From NCBI GenBank assembly GCA_021030915.1, contig JAGEMR010000285.1, positions 1 through 11,791 on the forward strand: a DNA stretch of 11,791 bases, in the 5' to 3' direction. A program made the translations under genes and the position numbers. Below, piece by piece: positions 1 to 8,487 of the stretch (position 1 is the first letter of the stretch; the number at the start of each line of letters is the position of its first letter). Below the pieces are notes generated by a model, which did no database searches, was not told the DNA's origin, and saw only the letters and a list, made by a program, of their open reading frames with translations. Source of the stretch: Astrothelium macrocarpum. Its lineage: Eukaryota > Ascomycota > Dothideomycetes > Trypetheliales > Trypetheliaceae.

Positions 1-1170
1 GTGTGATAATTATTCGAACAATTCGTCTCATTTCGGCGTTCGGAGGTTGGCCGGTCAATTCTGACAACCCCCTGATGTCATTAAAATTTGATTATGTAAG
101 ATTTTTAATAATGAAGGAATTACATTGTTAGTCAGACAGAGATCATGATTACACATTGATGCAAATTAATAGATAATTATTGCTGTCGTTATTATGATGT
201 CGTTTTGTGTTGTAATCTATCTACTCAAGCAAGACAGGAGCTCAAAAATGACATGACAAAGGAGTGTAAGAAGAGAACTCAAACAACACTTCAGTAATGA
301 CAGACCACATCAGAACCGCATACTCCACACTTGGCTATTTTATGGTATATAAATGTAATTTAATGTAAGCAAAATGATAGAAATCAAGCTAACAAGTCTG
401 AGTTGATGCATCTTGATTTTGAATAGCATTGTATCCTCATGCGGTCCAAACGTCGTTTCTAACCTGACTTAGTCTATTTCCTAATGAAGTGCATCTTTCC
501 ACGCACTCTTTTAATCAGCGTATAAAATTGAGAACCTACTTCAGCAACGGTGACGTTTGAAGTTTTCGGTAGTGTGACCAGAGTAGTCATTGGGCTTTGT
601 GGTGGACTTTGATTACCGCATCATTTCAGACGGACCTTGAATGATGGCCTTTATTTGCCTACTACCGTGCCTTTCATGGGAAGGCAAATTCATCAATCCA
701 CCAAGGGCAGTCTACATAGTCCAGACAAGCCTCACCGATAGGCTTCAGTATTCCATTAGTTCCGAAGACCTTGACGGCGAATACGAGAAAGACGACACTT
801 GTCTTGACGTTGTGACAACACGCCTTCACATTACAGGTTCAGACCGCCAATGATCTTGTTACTATTCTGCAGAAGAAGGAGGGAAGAGTGAATCTTTTGC
901 ATTACTCTCTTTGTCTCCTTGATACGAGCTTTTGTAATCTTAACAAAGGTCCCCGCAAAGGGTAGATACGATGGACGAACACTTTGGACCATGCTCATAG
1001 AGTGGTCTCAAGACACTATGTGTGTCTCATTTGAGAGAATGAACAGTGTCACATCGCCAAATTCCTACTATGCTAAGCCTCAGCAGCCATCCACGGCGTA
1101 CTCATCAATCCCGAAAAGTCTCGACGGCCGGAGCGTGTTTTCGTGGTCTGCTGGCTCCTATGCGGTCAAA
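1..1170. other. Intergenic DNA, no gene recognised
   Basis: The composition is ordinary, unlike the AT-rich blocks further right. Short open stretches at 641-853 and 919-1182 give peptides with no recognisable domain; the second runs into the 3' end of the esterase gene on the other strand and starts at a non-ATG codon. I see no tRNA, no transposon end and no coding pattern. The right-hand part probably holds the 3' untranslated region and terminator of the esterase gene, but I cannot place a polyadenylation site with confidence. Confidence 0.6.
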
Positions 1171-2247
1171 TCACCACCCTAGGACGCCTTGGATAGCTGG
1201 AATCAGTATTGAAGCCGTGGTTTGATGTTCAATGGGTCCTGGATGATAGTCACACCCAATAGTGTTCTCTGTACCCGGTTGTGTAGGAAAATCGACAAAA
1301 TGAACTTTTGTACTGTTCAACTGAGTAATTGCGGCCTTGATGGCATTGACTTGACTGGTATGTTGCATGTCTGCTGAAGTAGGAAAGGTGTCACTAAGCA
1401 AGGGACTCGAACATAAGAAAAAGTCGGCCTGAGGGTAATACGACTGGACGGTTTGGACGAATTTGACATAGGCTTGTTCGTACGTCACGTTATTCAAAGG
1501 AGGACGTGCAGCGAAGGCAGTTCCATTAGCTGCGGTCAGCTGGTAAGAATAGTCATTGGTGCCGAGATTGATGACAACAGCTTGAGGTATTGCAGCTGCT
1601 GGAAAAGTGTAGCTATTATCGGCATCAAGAGCTCCATAGCGGGTCCACAGTTCTGGCATAATCGGACTGGTATCGGGTGGTAGGGAGACATAATTGCGTA
1701 TCAGCCCTTTGCCGCTCCAGGCAACTAGGCTGTAATCTGCAGAGAGATTCCTGGCCGTCAGAGCCCCATAAGTATTAGGTGCGTCTTCCAAAGCTGCGGT
1801 ATTTGTGCAAGGATAAATGCCATCTTCACCATAGCCAACAGTAATTGAATCGCCAATATACTCGATGCGGCGAGCCAAAGGTGAAGTTGTACCCAGAGTG
1901 CCGGTTGTAGTCACGTTTTGGAACGTGAGCGTTCCAAAGGAGGCCTCCGAGCGTTTCTGAAGAACAACACTGTGTCTGCCTTGCTGTACTGTCGGGATGG
2001 AAATTTGCTGACTAGTAATGTTCGGTATCACCATTTGTGTGCCATTGTCAATCGTCAGAGCCAGACTATTATCACCAGACACTTCGGAGAAATTGATAAT
2101 GGCTTGGGTTCCATTGAAGTTAAATGCAAGACCAGTGCCGGGCCAAGTCAGCTGTCGTGTACTGGGATCGACTCTTCCAAGATACTGAGTGGCCTGTGTA
2201 TGACCAAGTTTAGCCAGGGTCAAAATGAATGCACATAAATTGATCAT
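1171..2247 (-). CDS. Secreted GDSL/SGNH esterase, carbohydrate esterase family 2-like
   Basis: This is a complete intronless frame of 358 residues. Residues 1-19 form a hydrophobic signal peptide ending near HTQA. Residues about 20-125 resemble the beta-sandwich N-terminal domain of CE2 acetyl esterases. The SGNH hydrolase domain follows: block I IEYIGDSITVGYG with nucleophile Ser134, a Gly-containing WSGKG block near 177-181, block III INLGTND with Asn231, and the C-terminal GCDYHP block with Asp333 and His335, as in CE2 enzymes. About eight N-x-S/T sequons (for example NGT45, NIT76, NLS167, NST311) fit a secreted glycoprotein. CE2 members remove acetyl groups from plant cell-wall polysaccharides such as xylan or glucomannan; that substrate is inferred from the family. 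The ATG at 2247 directly precedes the signal peptide, which fixes the start. No premature stop or RIP-like damage is visible, although a mutated transposon begins about 240 bp upstream. A more general GDSL acylhydrolase is the alternative. Confidence 0.9.
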   Translation of the reverse strand: MINLCAFILTLAKLGHTQATQYLGRVDPSTRQLTWPGTGLAFNFNGTQAIINFSEVSGDNSLALTIDNGTQMVIPNITSQQISIPTVQQGRHSVVLQKRSEASFGTLTFQNVTTTGTLGTTSPLARRIEYIGDSITVGYGEDGIYPCTNTAALEDAPNTYGALTARNLSADYSLVAWSGKGLIRNYVSLPPDTSPIMPELWTRYGALDADNSYTFPAAAIPQAVVINLGTNDYSYQLTAANGTAFAARPPLNNVTYEQAYVKFVQTVQSYYPQADFFLCSSPLLSDTFPTSADMQHTSQVNAIKAAITQLNSTKVHFVDFPTQPGTENTIGCDYHPGPIEHQTTASILIPAIQGVLGW

Positions 2248-2485
2248 TTTCGGAACAATGTACTACAGCACTTGTGGACTTGGGAAACGGTTTGTTGAGC
2301 CTCTCGGTCTCTCGATCTTGGGAAACATCGACGCCACTTATGTTTTTCCCACGAGACTCCATTATCCTTTGATCCGATTTCTTCTTTTCCGCCGTTGAAT
2401 TCAGGCTTTTTTGGGGTGAATAGATCTGTAAGTAGCGTGGGGGGCACTAGTCGATTGTGGGAAATTCGCAAGCGGCCGACCGAGC
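2248..2485 (-). promoter_or_regulatory. Upstream region of the esterase gene, cut off by a transposon
   Basis: About 240 bp of normal-composition DNA lies between the esterase start codon and the insertion site of element 1. I see no convincing TATA box. One GTGGGG (2437-2442) inside a G-run matches the short CreA/Cre1 consensus SYGGRG, which would suit carbon-catabolite control of a wall-degrading enzyme, but a six-base match is weak evidence. Any promoter sequence further upstream is now at least 3.2 kb away, beyond element 1. Confidence 0.35.
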
Positions 2486-2487
2486 TA

Positions 2488-2668
2488 CAGCGGTGTCCAG
2501 GTTCGCCTTCGGGTCCGAAAGCGCCGCGCGAAATTTATTAGCCCCGCCACACAAAATTCGCAGAATTGATTAAATCGCGCAATACGTTCTATATGATATT
2601 TAATTCATCAAATTTAAAATTGAGATTTGTTTTTGTTTTATTTAAATTTGATGAAGAATTATTTAAAT
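2488..2668 (+). repeat. Left terminal inverted repeat of element 1
   Basis: The outer 82 bp or so match the inverse of the right end with about one mismatch and keep a normal G+C content. Similarity continues with substitutions and an indel through the AT-rich inner part, up to the transposase start codon near 2667. The shared inner section includes the stretch reading ATTTGATGAAGAATT on both arms. The sharp change in base composition falls inside the repeat, at about 2580-2600. Confidence 0.93.
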
Positions 2669-3671
2669 GGTGCTAAATCTGTCAAAAAACGCGAAAATAT
2701 ATTTAAAAATATTGATTGAATTCAAAATGTATATAAATAAAGAAATAGCGAATTTTATATATTATTTTATATGAATAATTAAAATAATTCGAATGAATAT
2801 TAGAATATTTAATTCGTTTCGAATTCTATTAAATGGATATAAATTATCACGATTTTTAAACGTTAAAAAATTTAAAATATTATTGAATATATTTTTTATA
2901 AAATCGAATTTATATTATAATAAAATGATATATTGAATATACGATTAATTCGGTATATTTATTTTAAAAATAAAATTCAGTCAAAAATTGAAATAAATTA
3001 ATTGAATTCAAAAATTGAATAAAAAATGAATAATAAAATAAAAATTTATATTCCGAATAATATATATGGCGAAAATAATCTATTATAAAGATTATCAGTT
3101 TATATATATGGATAAATCAGGAATAGATAAATATATGGAATTTCGGCCATATAAACATGGCTTTTGAAATCAATAAATAATGATCAATTGAAATATTCAA
3201 TAGATTATTCATTATCAAATTCTTCCAATATATATGATGAATAATATATTAAATTATCAAATCCATTAAAATAATATAAATATTAAAATATTTTTTAATT
3301 AATTTCGTAATTTATTATTATTAAAATATAATTAATTCATAAAAAATATAATGATATCAAATTTGGTCATTATTATGAATAATATATCATTTTATTATAT
3401 TTTAATTATATAAAATTTAATTAAAAATGAATTCAAAATAAAATTAATTTATTTTTTTTTTTATTCATCAGATTTAAATTTTATCGAAAAATATTTTTTT
3501 AAATTAAAATAATTTATTTGATATCATTATTTATTTTATAATTTCATCAATAATAAAAAATTTGACTTTTTTTAATATTTGAAATTTTATGTTAAAAAAA
3601 TAAATCAAAATCGTATAATTATTCAGAAATGTTTTAGATTAATATATATTAATATAAATCAAAAGGATTAA
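2667..3671 (+). pseudogene. Tc1/mariner-type DDE transposase fossil in element 1
   Basis: One uninterrupted reading frame of 335 codons runs from ATG 2667 to TAA 3669-3671. It has 18 internal stops and no frameshift, which fits damage by point transitions. An N-terminal helix-turn-helix region is followed by a recognisable YYNKMIYWIYDQFG-like segment (first W is now TGA at 2934), the usual second DNA-binding helix of this group. The first catalytic block reads FIYMDKSGIDKY with Asp GAT at 3111 (residue 149), matching YVDESGID in fungal DDE_3 transposases. The second reads IIMNNISF, where Asp became Asn (AAT 3378, residue 238), matching VMDNASF. The third reads YSSDLNFIEKYF with Glu GAA at 3486 (residue 274), matching PYSPDLNPIEE. 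Thirty-five codons separate the last two catalytic positions. Stops make up about 5 percent of codons, roughly half what I would expect by chance at this base composition. Family assignment is secure; the enzyme is dead. Confidence 0.9.
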
Positions 3672-5480
3672 TAATAATAAAACCGATAATAATAAATAAA
3701 ATAAATAAAATGAATATATAAAATCAAATTATTATAAAATTTATTTATTTTGAAAGATCAATATTTAATATAATATTGAATATTATATAAATTTATTAAT
3801 AAAATAATATTTGATAAAAAAATTTTTTAATTGAATAATATCCAGTCATATTCATTTTTAATAATTTTATTATTTCATCATCATATTTTTTATCATTTTC
3901 ATTATTATCATTTAGATCTTTTAATATAAAATTATATTATTTTTAATTAATTATTTAATTTCATTTTCATTCAATATTTAATATTATTTTATATTTCGTC
4001 TATTATATCCTCAATAATATTATAATTTATTAATCATTTTTTTTAATTCATTTTCAGTTTTTTTTTTAATTAATTGATATAAATTTAAATAAATTCAATT
4101 AATACACGTCAGCGCCTTCTTATATTCCCTTTTCCAATTTAATTTTATCATTTTTTCATTCAATTATTAAATATATTCAAATATAATTTCATTATCTGAT
4201 CCAAAATCAGATTCTATTGATGACGATTTTAAATTATTTTCATTAAATGATTCATTCAATAACGATTATGAAAATTTAGATCAATTTGAAAATATATTAT
4301 TTCCAAAATTAATAATTATATTTCTGATTTCTGAATTCGCTGATGAATTTATTTTAAATTTAATTCGTTTTTAATTTTGATTATATTATTTATTTTATAA
4401 TTTCATTGACGATTCATTCAAAATGGCCTTTTTAATAATAATTTCATCATTCCAAATATAAAAATTCTTTATATCTAATTTAAAATATTTTTAAAAATAT
4501 TAAATAATATAATATTAATGAATATTTATATCACACGATTTATAATAATTCCATTTTTTATAAATTTGAAATATAAAATTTTGAATAATTGATTAAAATT
4601 TATTTCCAATTAAATCTAATTTCTCGATTAATTATTTGATTTTATTAAATTATTATTGAATGATTATTTAACGAATTTATAATATAATAATTTAATTTCC
4701 ATTTCGTTTTTATATATTCGGAAATATATTTAATAAATCAAAAAAATATTCAAATATAAATTCATAATTTCGTTTATATTTATTTTAAATATCAAATTTA
4801 TAAAATAATTTAAATTAATTATTCATTTTATTTTAAAAATTTCATTTTATTAAATTAATGATATAATATCAAAAAAAATATATCATATTATATTAAATGA
4901 ATTTTAATTATTATATTTTTAAATTATTGAATAAATTCATGAATTATTTATTTTATATTAATTAAAAAAAATAATCTTTTATTTTAGAATTTTTAAAATC
5001 AATTTCGAATATCGTTTATATAAATTTGATATATTATATAATTTTTCGAACGAATAATTAATATCAAATTATATTCGAAATTAATTAAATTCTTTAAAAA
5101 ATTAATAATTAAAAATAATAATGAATCAGATAAATTTAATAAATTAGATAAATTTATTAATAATTCAATCATAAATTATTAAATAATTAAAAATATTGAT
5201 AAAAATAATTTAATTATCAAATTAATTATTTTATTTATAATAATAATTTATAAAATTGGCGGAAATATTTTATATTATTAATTATATTGAATTGATATTT
5301 TTTGAACCGAATTTGATATTTTTTGAATTAAATTTGAATTTAAAATTAAATTTTAATCATTTAAAAATTGAAATAATATTAAAAGATTTTGATAAAATAA
5401 TAATAATTTTAAAAGATATAATTGATTTATATTTTCGAATAAATGATTTTCGAAACGGTTTATTATCATATTTTTCGGAT
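3672..5480. other. Unassigned interior of element 1 (possible second gene or cargo)
   Basis: About 1.8 kb of extremely AT-rich DNA lies between the transposase stop and the right terminal repeat. I do not recognise any protein family here. Open stretches exist on both strands: plus 4171-4371 (67 codons, acidic, with an SDSIDDD run), plus 5256-5507 (83 codons, ending inside the right repeat), and minus readings around 4104-5000 that contain scattered W, C and H codons. Stop density in the minus reading over 4104-4980 is about 10 percent of codons, no better than chance at this composition, so I cannot assign a coding strand. A short G+C-richer island sits at 4104-4135. This could be a degraded second gene, captured host DNA or an older nested insertion. 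Confidence 0.5.
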
Positions 5481-5682
5481 ATTTCAAAAATTCTTCATCA
5501 AATTTAAACAAAATAAAAATAAAATTCAATTTCAAATTTTACGAATTAGATAATATTTATGTGCTTTCAGATATTACATGGAACGCATTACGCGATTTAA
5601 TCAATTCTGCGAATTTTGTATGGCGGGGCTAATAAATTTCGCGCGGCGCTTTCGGACCCGAAGGCGAACCTGGACACCGCTG
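5481..5682 (-). repeat. Right terminal inverted repeat of element 1
   Basis: This is the inverse copy of the left arm. The outer part is G+C-rich and almost identical. The inner part is AT-rich, about 20 bp longer than the left arm because of an indel around 5545-5570, and diverges mostly by transitions. It is followed directly by the TA target duplication at 5683-5684. Confidence 0.93.
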
Positions 5683-5684
5683 TA

Positions 5685-6104
5685 GTCGCGCCAATCAGTG
5701 CGCCGCTTTATGTTGAGGTGCGCCCCATGATCCTCGTATCTCACATATTGAAATAATCTACGAATTAGATTGTTGGCTTCCTATAAAAGCACTTGGGCAG
5801 GTTTAACAGGTGAGCCTATGAGTAGTATCTCGCTTCCATATAGAATGGACTACGAGGTCTAGGAATCAACAAGGTGCAGGATGGTTAGTCGACAGAGACG
5901 ATTTTTTTCGCTGGCCTACACCCCAGGATCCAAAACTCTGTTGCATCGTCGTGTATTCGTAGCATGGCCAAATCAGTTGGGCTCTTCGCCAACATTGAAT
6001 CTCCATTCGCCTGAACTGTGGACAAGACTAGGATGGGAAAGACGTAAATCTCCGCAAATCTGAAGATTGTTGACGAATGTGACGTCAGAGGTCTTAAAAA
6101 TTGC
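5685..6104. other. Host-like DNA island between transposon blocks
   Basis: Normal-composition DNA, about 420 bp, continues the host sequence interrupted by element 1 (left flank ends at 2485). Short open frames exist on both strands (for example plus 5881-6063) but none has a recognisable domain or plausible gene structure. On the right, composition falls abruptly near 6105 with no terminal repeat or target duplication that I can see. Confidence 0.6.
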
Positions 6105-6414
6105 TTTTTTATGAATTGATATGCAAATTCATATATATGCACGGATCGTGAATAATTTAGAATAAATTCATAAATTTCAGTTGTAGAAAAAAATTCTGTA
6201 TCTTTTATTTCATATATTTGATTAAAATCAAATAAATATGGAATTGTTATTTTTTTATTCAATTGAATTATTTAAAATTATTTTTATTCAAAAATTTCGA
6301 AAAATAATTTTAAATTTTTTTTTTTTTTTTTATAAATTATATGAAAATGAATCGATATACAAAAATAATTAAAAAATCTTTTATTATCGAAAATATTTAT
6401 ATAATCATTTTATT
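6105..6414. other. AT-rich DNA of unknown origin left of element 2
   Basis: This stretch is strongly AT-rich and includes a long T run near 6313-6330. It is the DNA into which element 2 inserted. A minus-strand open stretch of about 54 codons (roughly 6100-6262) resembles neither a transposase nor any protein I know. It is probably the end of an older degraded repeat, but I cannot identify it. Confidence 0.4.
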
Positions 6415-6416
6415 TA

Positions 6417-6488
6417 ACGTATCTGCATAGCGAGCGGAACAACATAGCGAACGGAACACCACTCCGCATTTATACGAACTTTTCTTTT
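6417..6488 (+). repeat. Left terminal inverted repeat of element 2
   Basis: This 72-bp end matches the inverse of 8208-8279 and the start of element 3. It contains two adjacent 17-bp direct units, CATAGCGAGCGGAACAA at 6426-6442 and a near-copy at 6443-6459, followed by a conserved ATACGAACTTTTCTT inner end. Such subterminal direct units are probably transposase-binding sites; that function is inferred. Confidence 0.92.
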
Positions 6489-6509
6489 TGACGCGACTTT
6501 TTTCTACAT

Positions 6510-8172
6510 ATAGAAATAAAAACATTTTCTAAAAAGAATAGAATAATTATAATTTTCGAAATTTTAAAAAAAGATCAAAAATTTAATGTATAAAAGATTA
6601 TTCAAATTTATGAAATTTTTTATATGATATTAATTATTCGACGCGACGGCTGATAATTATAATATAATATTTCAACCAATTCAATGAATCTCATTAAAAT
6701 AAAAAAAAAAAAATTTTTGAATCATATTATAAATCTAATCAATCACGATTTTTTATTTAAATAAAATGATATATAAAATATAATTAATTATTTATATAAA
6801 ATTTGAAATATATTACGTATCAGATTTTAATAAATTATAAATTTCATATAATAATAATTATCATTTAAAATATAATTCTGATAAAAAATTGGTTATCAAA
6901 AAATATTAATTAAAAATTCTATAATTATATAAAATTGATTTGATTTCGTATATAATATAATCAATAAATATAGAATTATTAATACCGATATTTATAATTT
7001 TAATAAAACTAATTTTTTAATAAAAATATTATTATATATAAAAATTATTATTATTTTAGATCATAAAAGAAAATCTCATATAAAATAATCTGATAATCGA
7101 AAATGGATTTCAATAATCCAGAATATTTATATAAATAATTAGACATTATTTTTATATATCATTATAAAAAATAAATATCATTTTCTTTTTTAATATATAA
7201 ATAATGAATTTCTCATTATCTGATAAATCCATTTAAATATAAATGATTAAATAATAAATAAAATTAATTTAAATTAATTATAATATTTTAAAAAATTTAC
7301 AAAATTTTATATAATCAATAAATATCAATTTTTAATTTTTGATAAATATAATAATCATTATTTTTTTAAATTTAATAATTATTATCAAAAAATGGATATT
7401 ATTTATTTTTTATATATTTTTATATTCATTATATATTTTTCAATCTTTTGATATAAAATATTTTGATCTTTTAAAAATTTTATATAATAAAAAAATTGAA
7501 CATTTAATATGATCTCAATTTATATATATTATAAAGGACGATTTCTTTTTCATTTTTAAAAAAATATTTTTTATCTTAATAAACAAAAAAAATAAATAAA
7601 TAGAATTTCAAATAATTGATCTTATTTTATATAATTCAGAATAAATAATTAATCATTTAAATTTTAAATTTAAAATATTTATATCATCAAATTCTTATTT
7701 AATAAATATCATATTTATAAATTCAAATATATCTAAAATTATAAAAGATATAATATAAAATTTTATAAATCTAAAATTTAGAATTATAAAATATTAAAAT
7801 AATTCTTTAATTCAATTATATAATTTAATTGATATATAAATAAAAAATATTTTAAAATTAATACATAAATTGATATTATTAAAAATGAAAAATAAAAATT
7901 TTCGTATGATAAATGAAATATTGAATAAATATCAAAAAATCAAAAAAATTCAATTATATATTAGCGGATCATTTAATATTTTAAAAATAAATACGTTATA
8001 ATCATAAAAAAATATTATTGAAATTAGAAAAAATGATATATGTGAAAAGAATGATTATATAAATGGCAAAAATTCGTATATACGATATTATAATAACTAT
8101 AAATAATCTGGATATTATACGCGAATATATTAGATAGATTTTTTAACTTCTGAAAAAAAAAATAATGATTAA
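6510..8172 (+). pseudogene. Fot1/pogo-type DDE transposase fossil with C-terminal zinc knuckle (element 2)
   Basis: The frame runs from an ATA that was probably ATG (6510) to TAA at 8170-8172, about 554 codons, with more than twenty stops and one single-base frameshift near 7400. The N-terminus has a Psq-like helix-turn-helix segment ending in IIRRDG, then a CENP-B-type segment. The first catalytic block, DIYNFNKTNFLIK at 6987-7025, is DIYNFDETGFLMG with G-to-A changes; the catalytic Asp is now AAT at 7002. The second Asp is GAT 7341 in FLIFDKYNNH (family DGHGSH). The third is GAT 7450 in QSFDI after a block equivalent to MPPHSSH, read in the shifted frame. The C-terminus (8089-8130) is a C-x2-C-x4-H-x4-C zinc knuckle in which all three Cys and the His now read Tyr (TAT). 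Catalytic spacing is the same as in element 4 to within one codon. The gene is dead. Confidence 0.92.
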
Positions 8173-8207
8173 TTTTCATAATTATAATATAATATTATTG
8201 TATTGAT

Positions 8208-8279
8208 AAAAAAAAAGTTCGTATGAATACGGAACGGTATTCCGCTCGCTATGTTATTCCGCTCGCCATGCAGATACGT
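8208..8279 (-). repeat. Right terminal inverted repeat of element 2
   Basis: Inverse copy of the left end, including both subterminal units. Most differences from the left arm are transitions (for example GGAATA against GGAACA), although a few transversions occur in the spacer after the second unit. The TA target duplication follows at 8280-8281. Confidence 0.92.
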
Positions 8280-8402
8280 TATATAAATTTTTATGAATAT
8301 TTTTTATAAATTTATAAAATTAATTATAATATTCAATTATTTTATATGAAAAAGATGATTAATCAATAAATGATCTATTTATATAAAAAATGATTAATCA
8401 TA

Positions 8403-8445
8403 GAGTCACGTCCCCAGATCTGGTGAGTCCCCAGATCTGGTGAGC
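8403..8445 (+). repeat. Left terminal inverted repeat of element 4
   Basis: A 43-bp repeat identical to the inverse of 10215-10257. After the first eight bases it consists of two perfect tandem 17-bp units, TCCCCAGATCTGGTGAG, at 8411-8427 and 8428-8444. Each unit contains the palindrome CCAGATCTGG. No RIP-type change separates the two arms. Confidence 0.96.
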
Positions 8446-8487
8446 CTTTCGCATACTTTCCGCATACGAAACGCGTTATTTGTTCTA

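Larger units (their letters stand above)
2488..5682 (+). mobile_element. Element 1: RIP-degraded Tc1/mariner-type transposon, 3195 bp
   Basis: The element begins CAGCGGTGTCC and ends with the inverse, GGACACCGCTG. It is flanked on both sides by TA (2486-2487 and 5683-5684), the target duplication expected of the Tc1/mariner superfamily. The terminal repeats are long and well preserved, whereas the interior is only roughly 10-15 percent G+C and full of stop codons. A DDE transposase fossil occupies 2667-3671, just inside the left repeat. A Tc1-type element with a 334-residue transposase would normally be about 1.3-1.6 kb. This one is about twice that, because some 1.8 kb lies between the transposase and the right repeat. 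It inserted into normal-composition host DNA upstream of the esterase gene. Confidence 0.93.
6417..8279 (+). mobile_element. Element 2: RIP-degraded Fot1/pogo-family transposon, 1863 bp
   Basis: The ends read ACGTATCTGC and, inverted, GCAGATACGT, flanked by TA at 6415-6416 and 8280-8281. The length (1863 bp), TA duplication and internal gene match the fungal Fot1 branch of the Tc1/mariner-pogo superfamily, whose members are usually 1.8-2.0 kb. The terminal repeats are about 72 bp and keep normal G+C, while the interior is strongly AT-rich. The transposase fossil fills most of the interior on the plus strand (6510-8172). A second copy of the same family (element 3) begins at 11204 in the opposite orientation. 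Confidence 0.94.

Noticed and set aside
641..1182. Open frames at 641-853 and 919-1182 as small genes
   Set aside because: No recognisable domain or signal. The second uses a non-ATG start and overlaps the end of the esterase gene on the other strand.
1453..2471. Open frames at 1453-1683, 1918-2238 (plus) and 2244-2471 (minus)
   Set aside because: The first two are antisense shadows of the esterase gene. The third lies in its upstream region and shows no domain.
4104..5535. Long minus-strand second gene in element 1
   Set aside because: Not accepted as a gene call: stop codons occur at about the rate expected by chance at this composition, and plus-strand frames in the same region look equally open. 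Kept only as a finding.
5885..6262. 125-codon minus-strand frame as a gene
   Set aside because: It crosses the sharp base-composition boundary near 6105, so half is host DNA and half is AT-rich repeat. No family is recognisable.
6884..6892. KNW reading that resembles the GKNW motif of Fot1 transposases
   Set aside because: It is in a different frame from the catalytic blocks and too close to the first Asp. The correct frame gives a better match (KIGYQK-like segment before the FDF segment).
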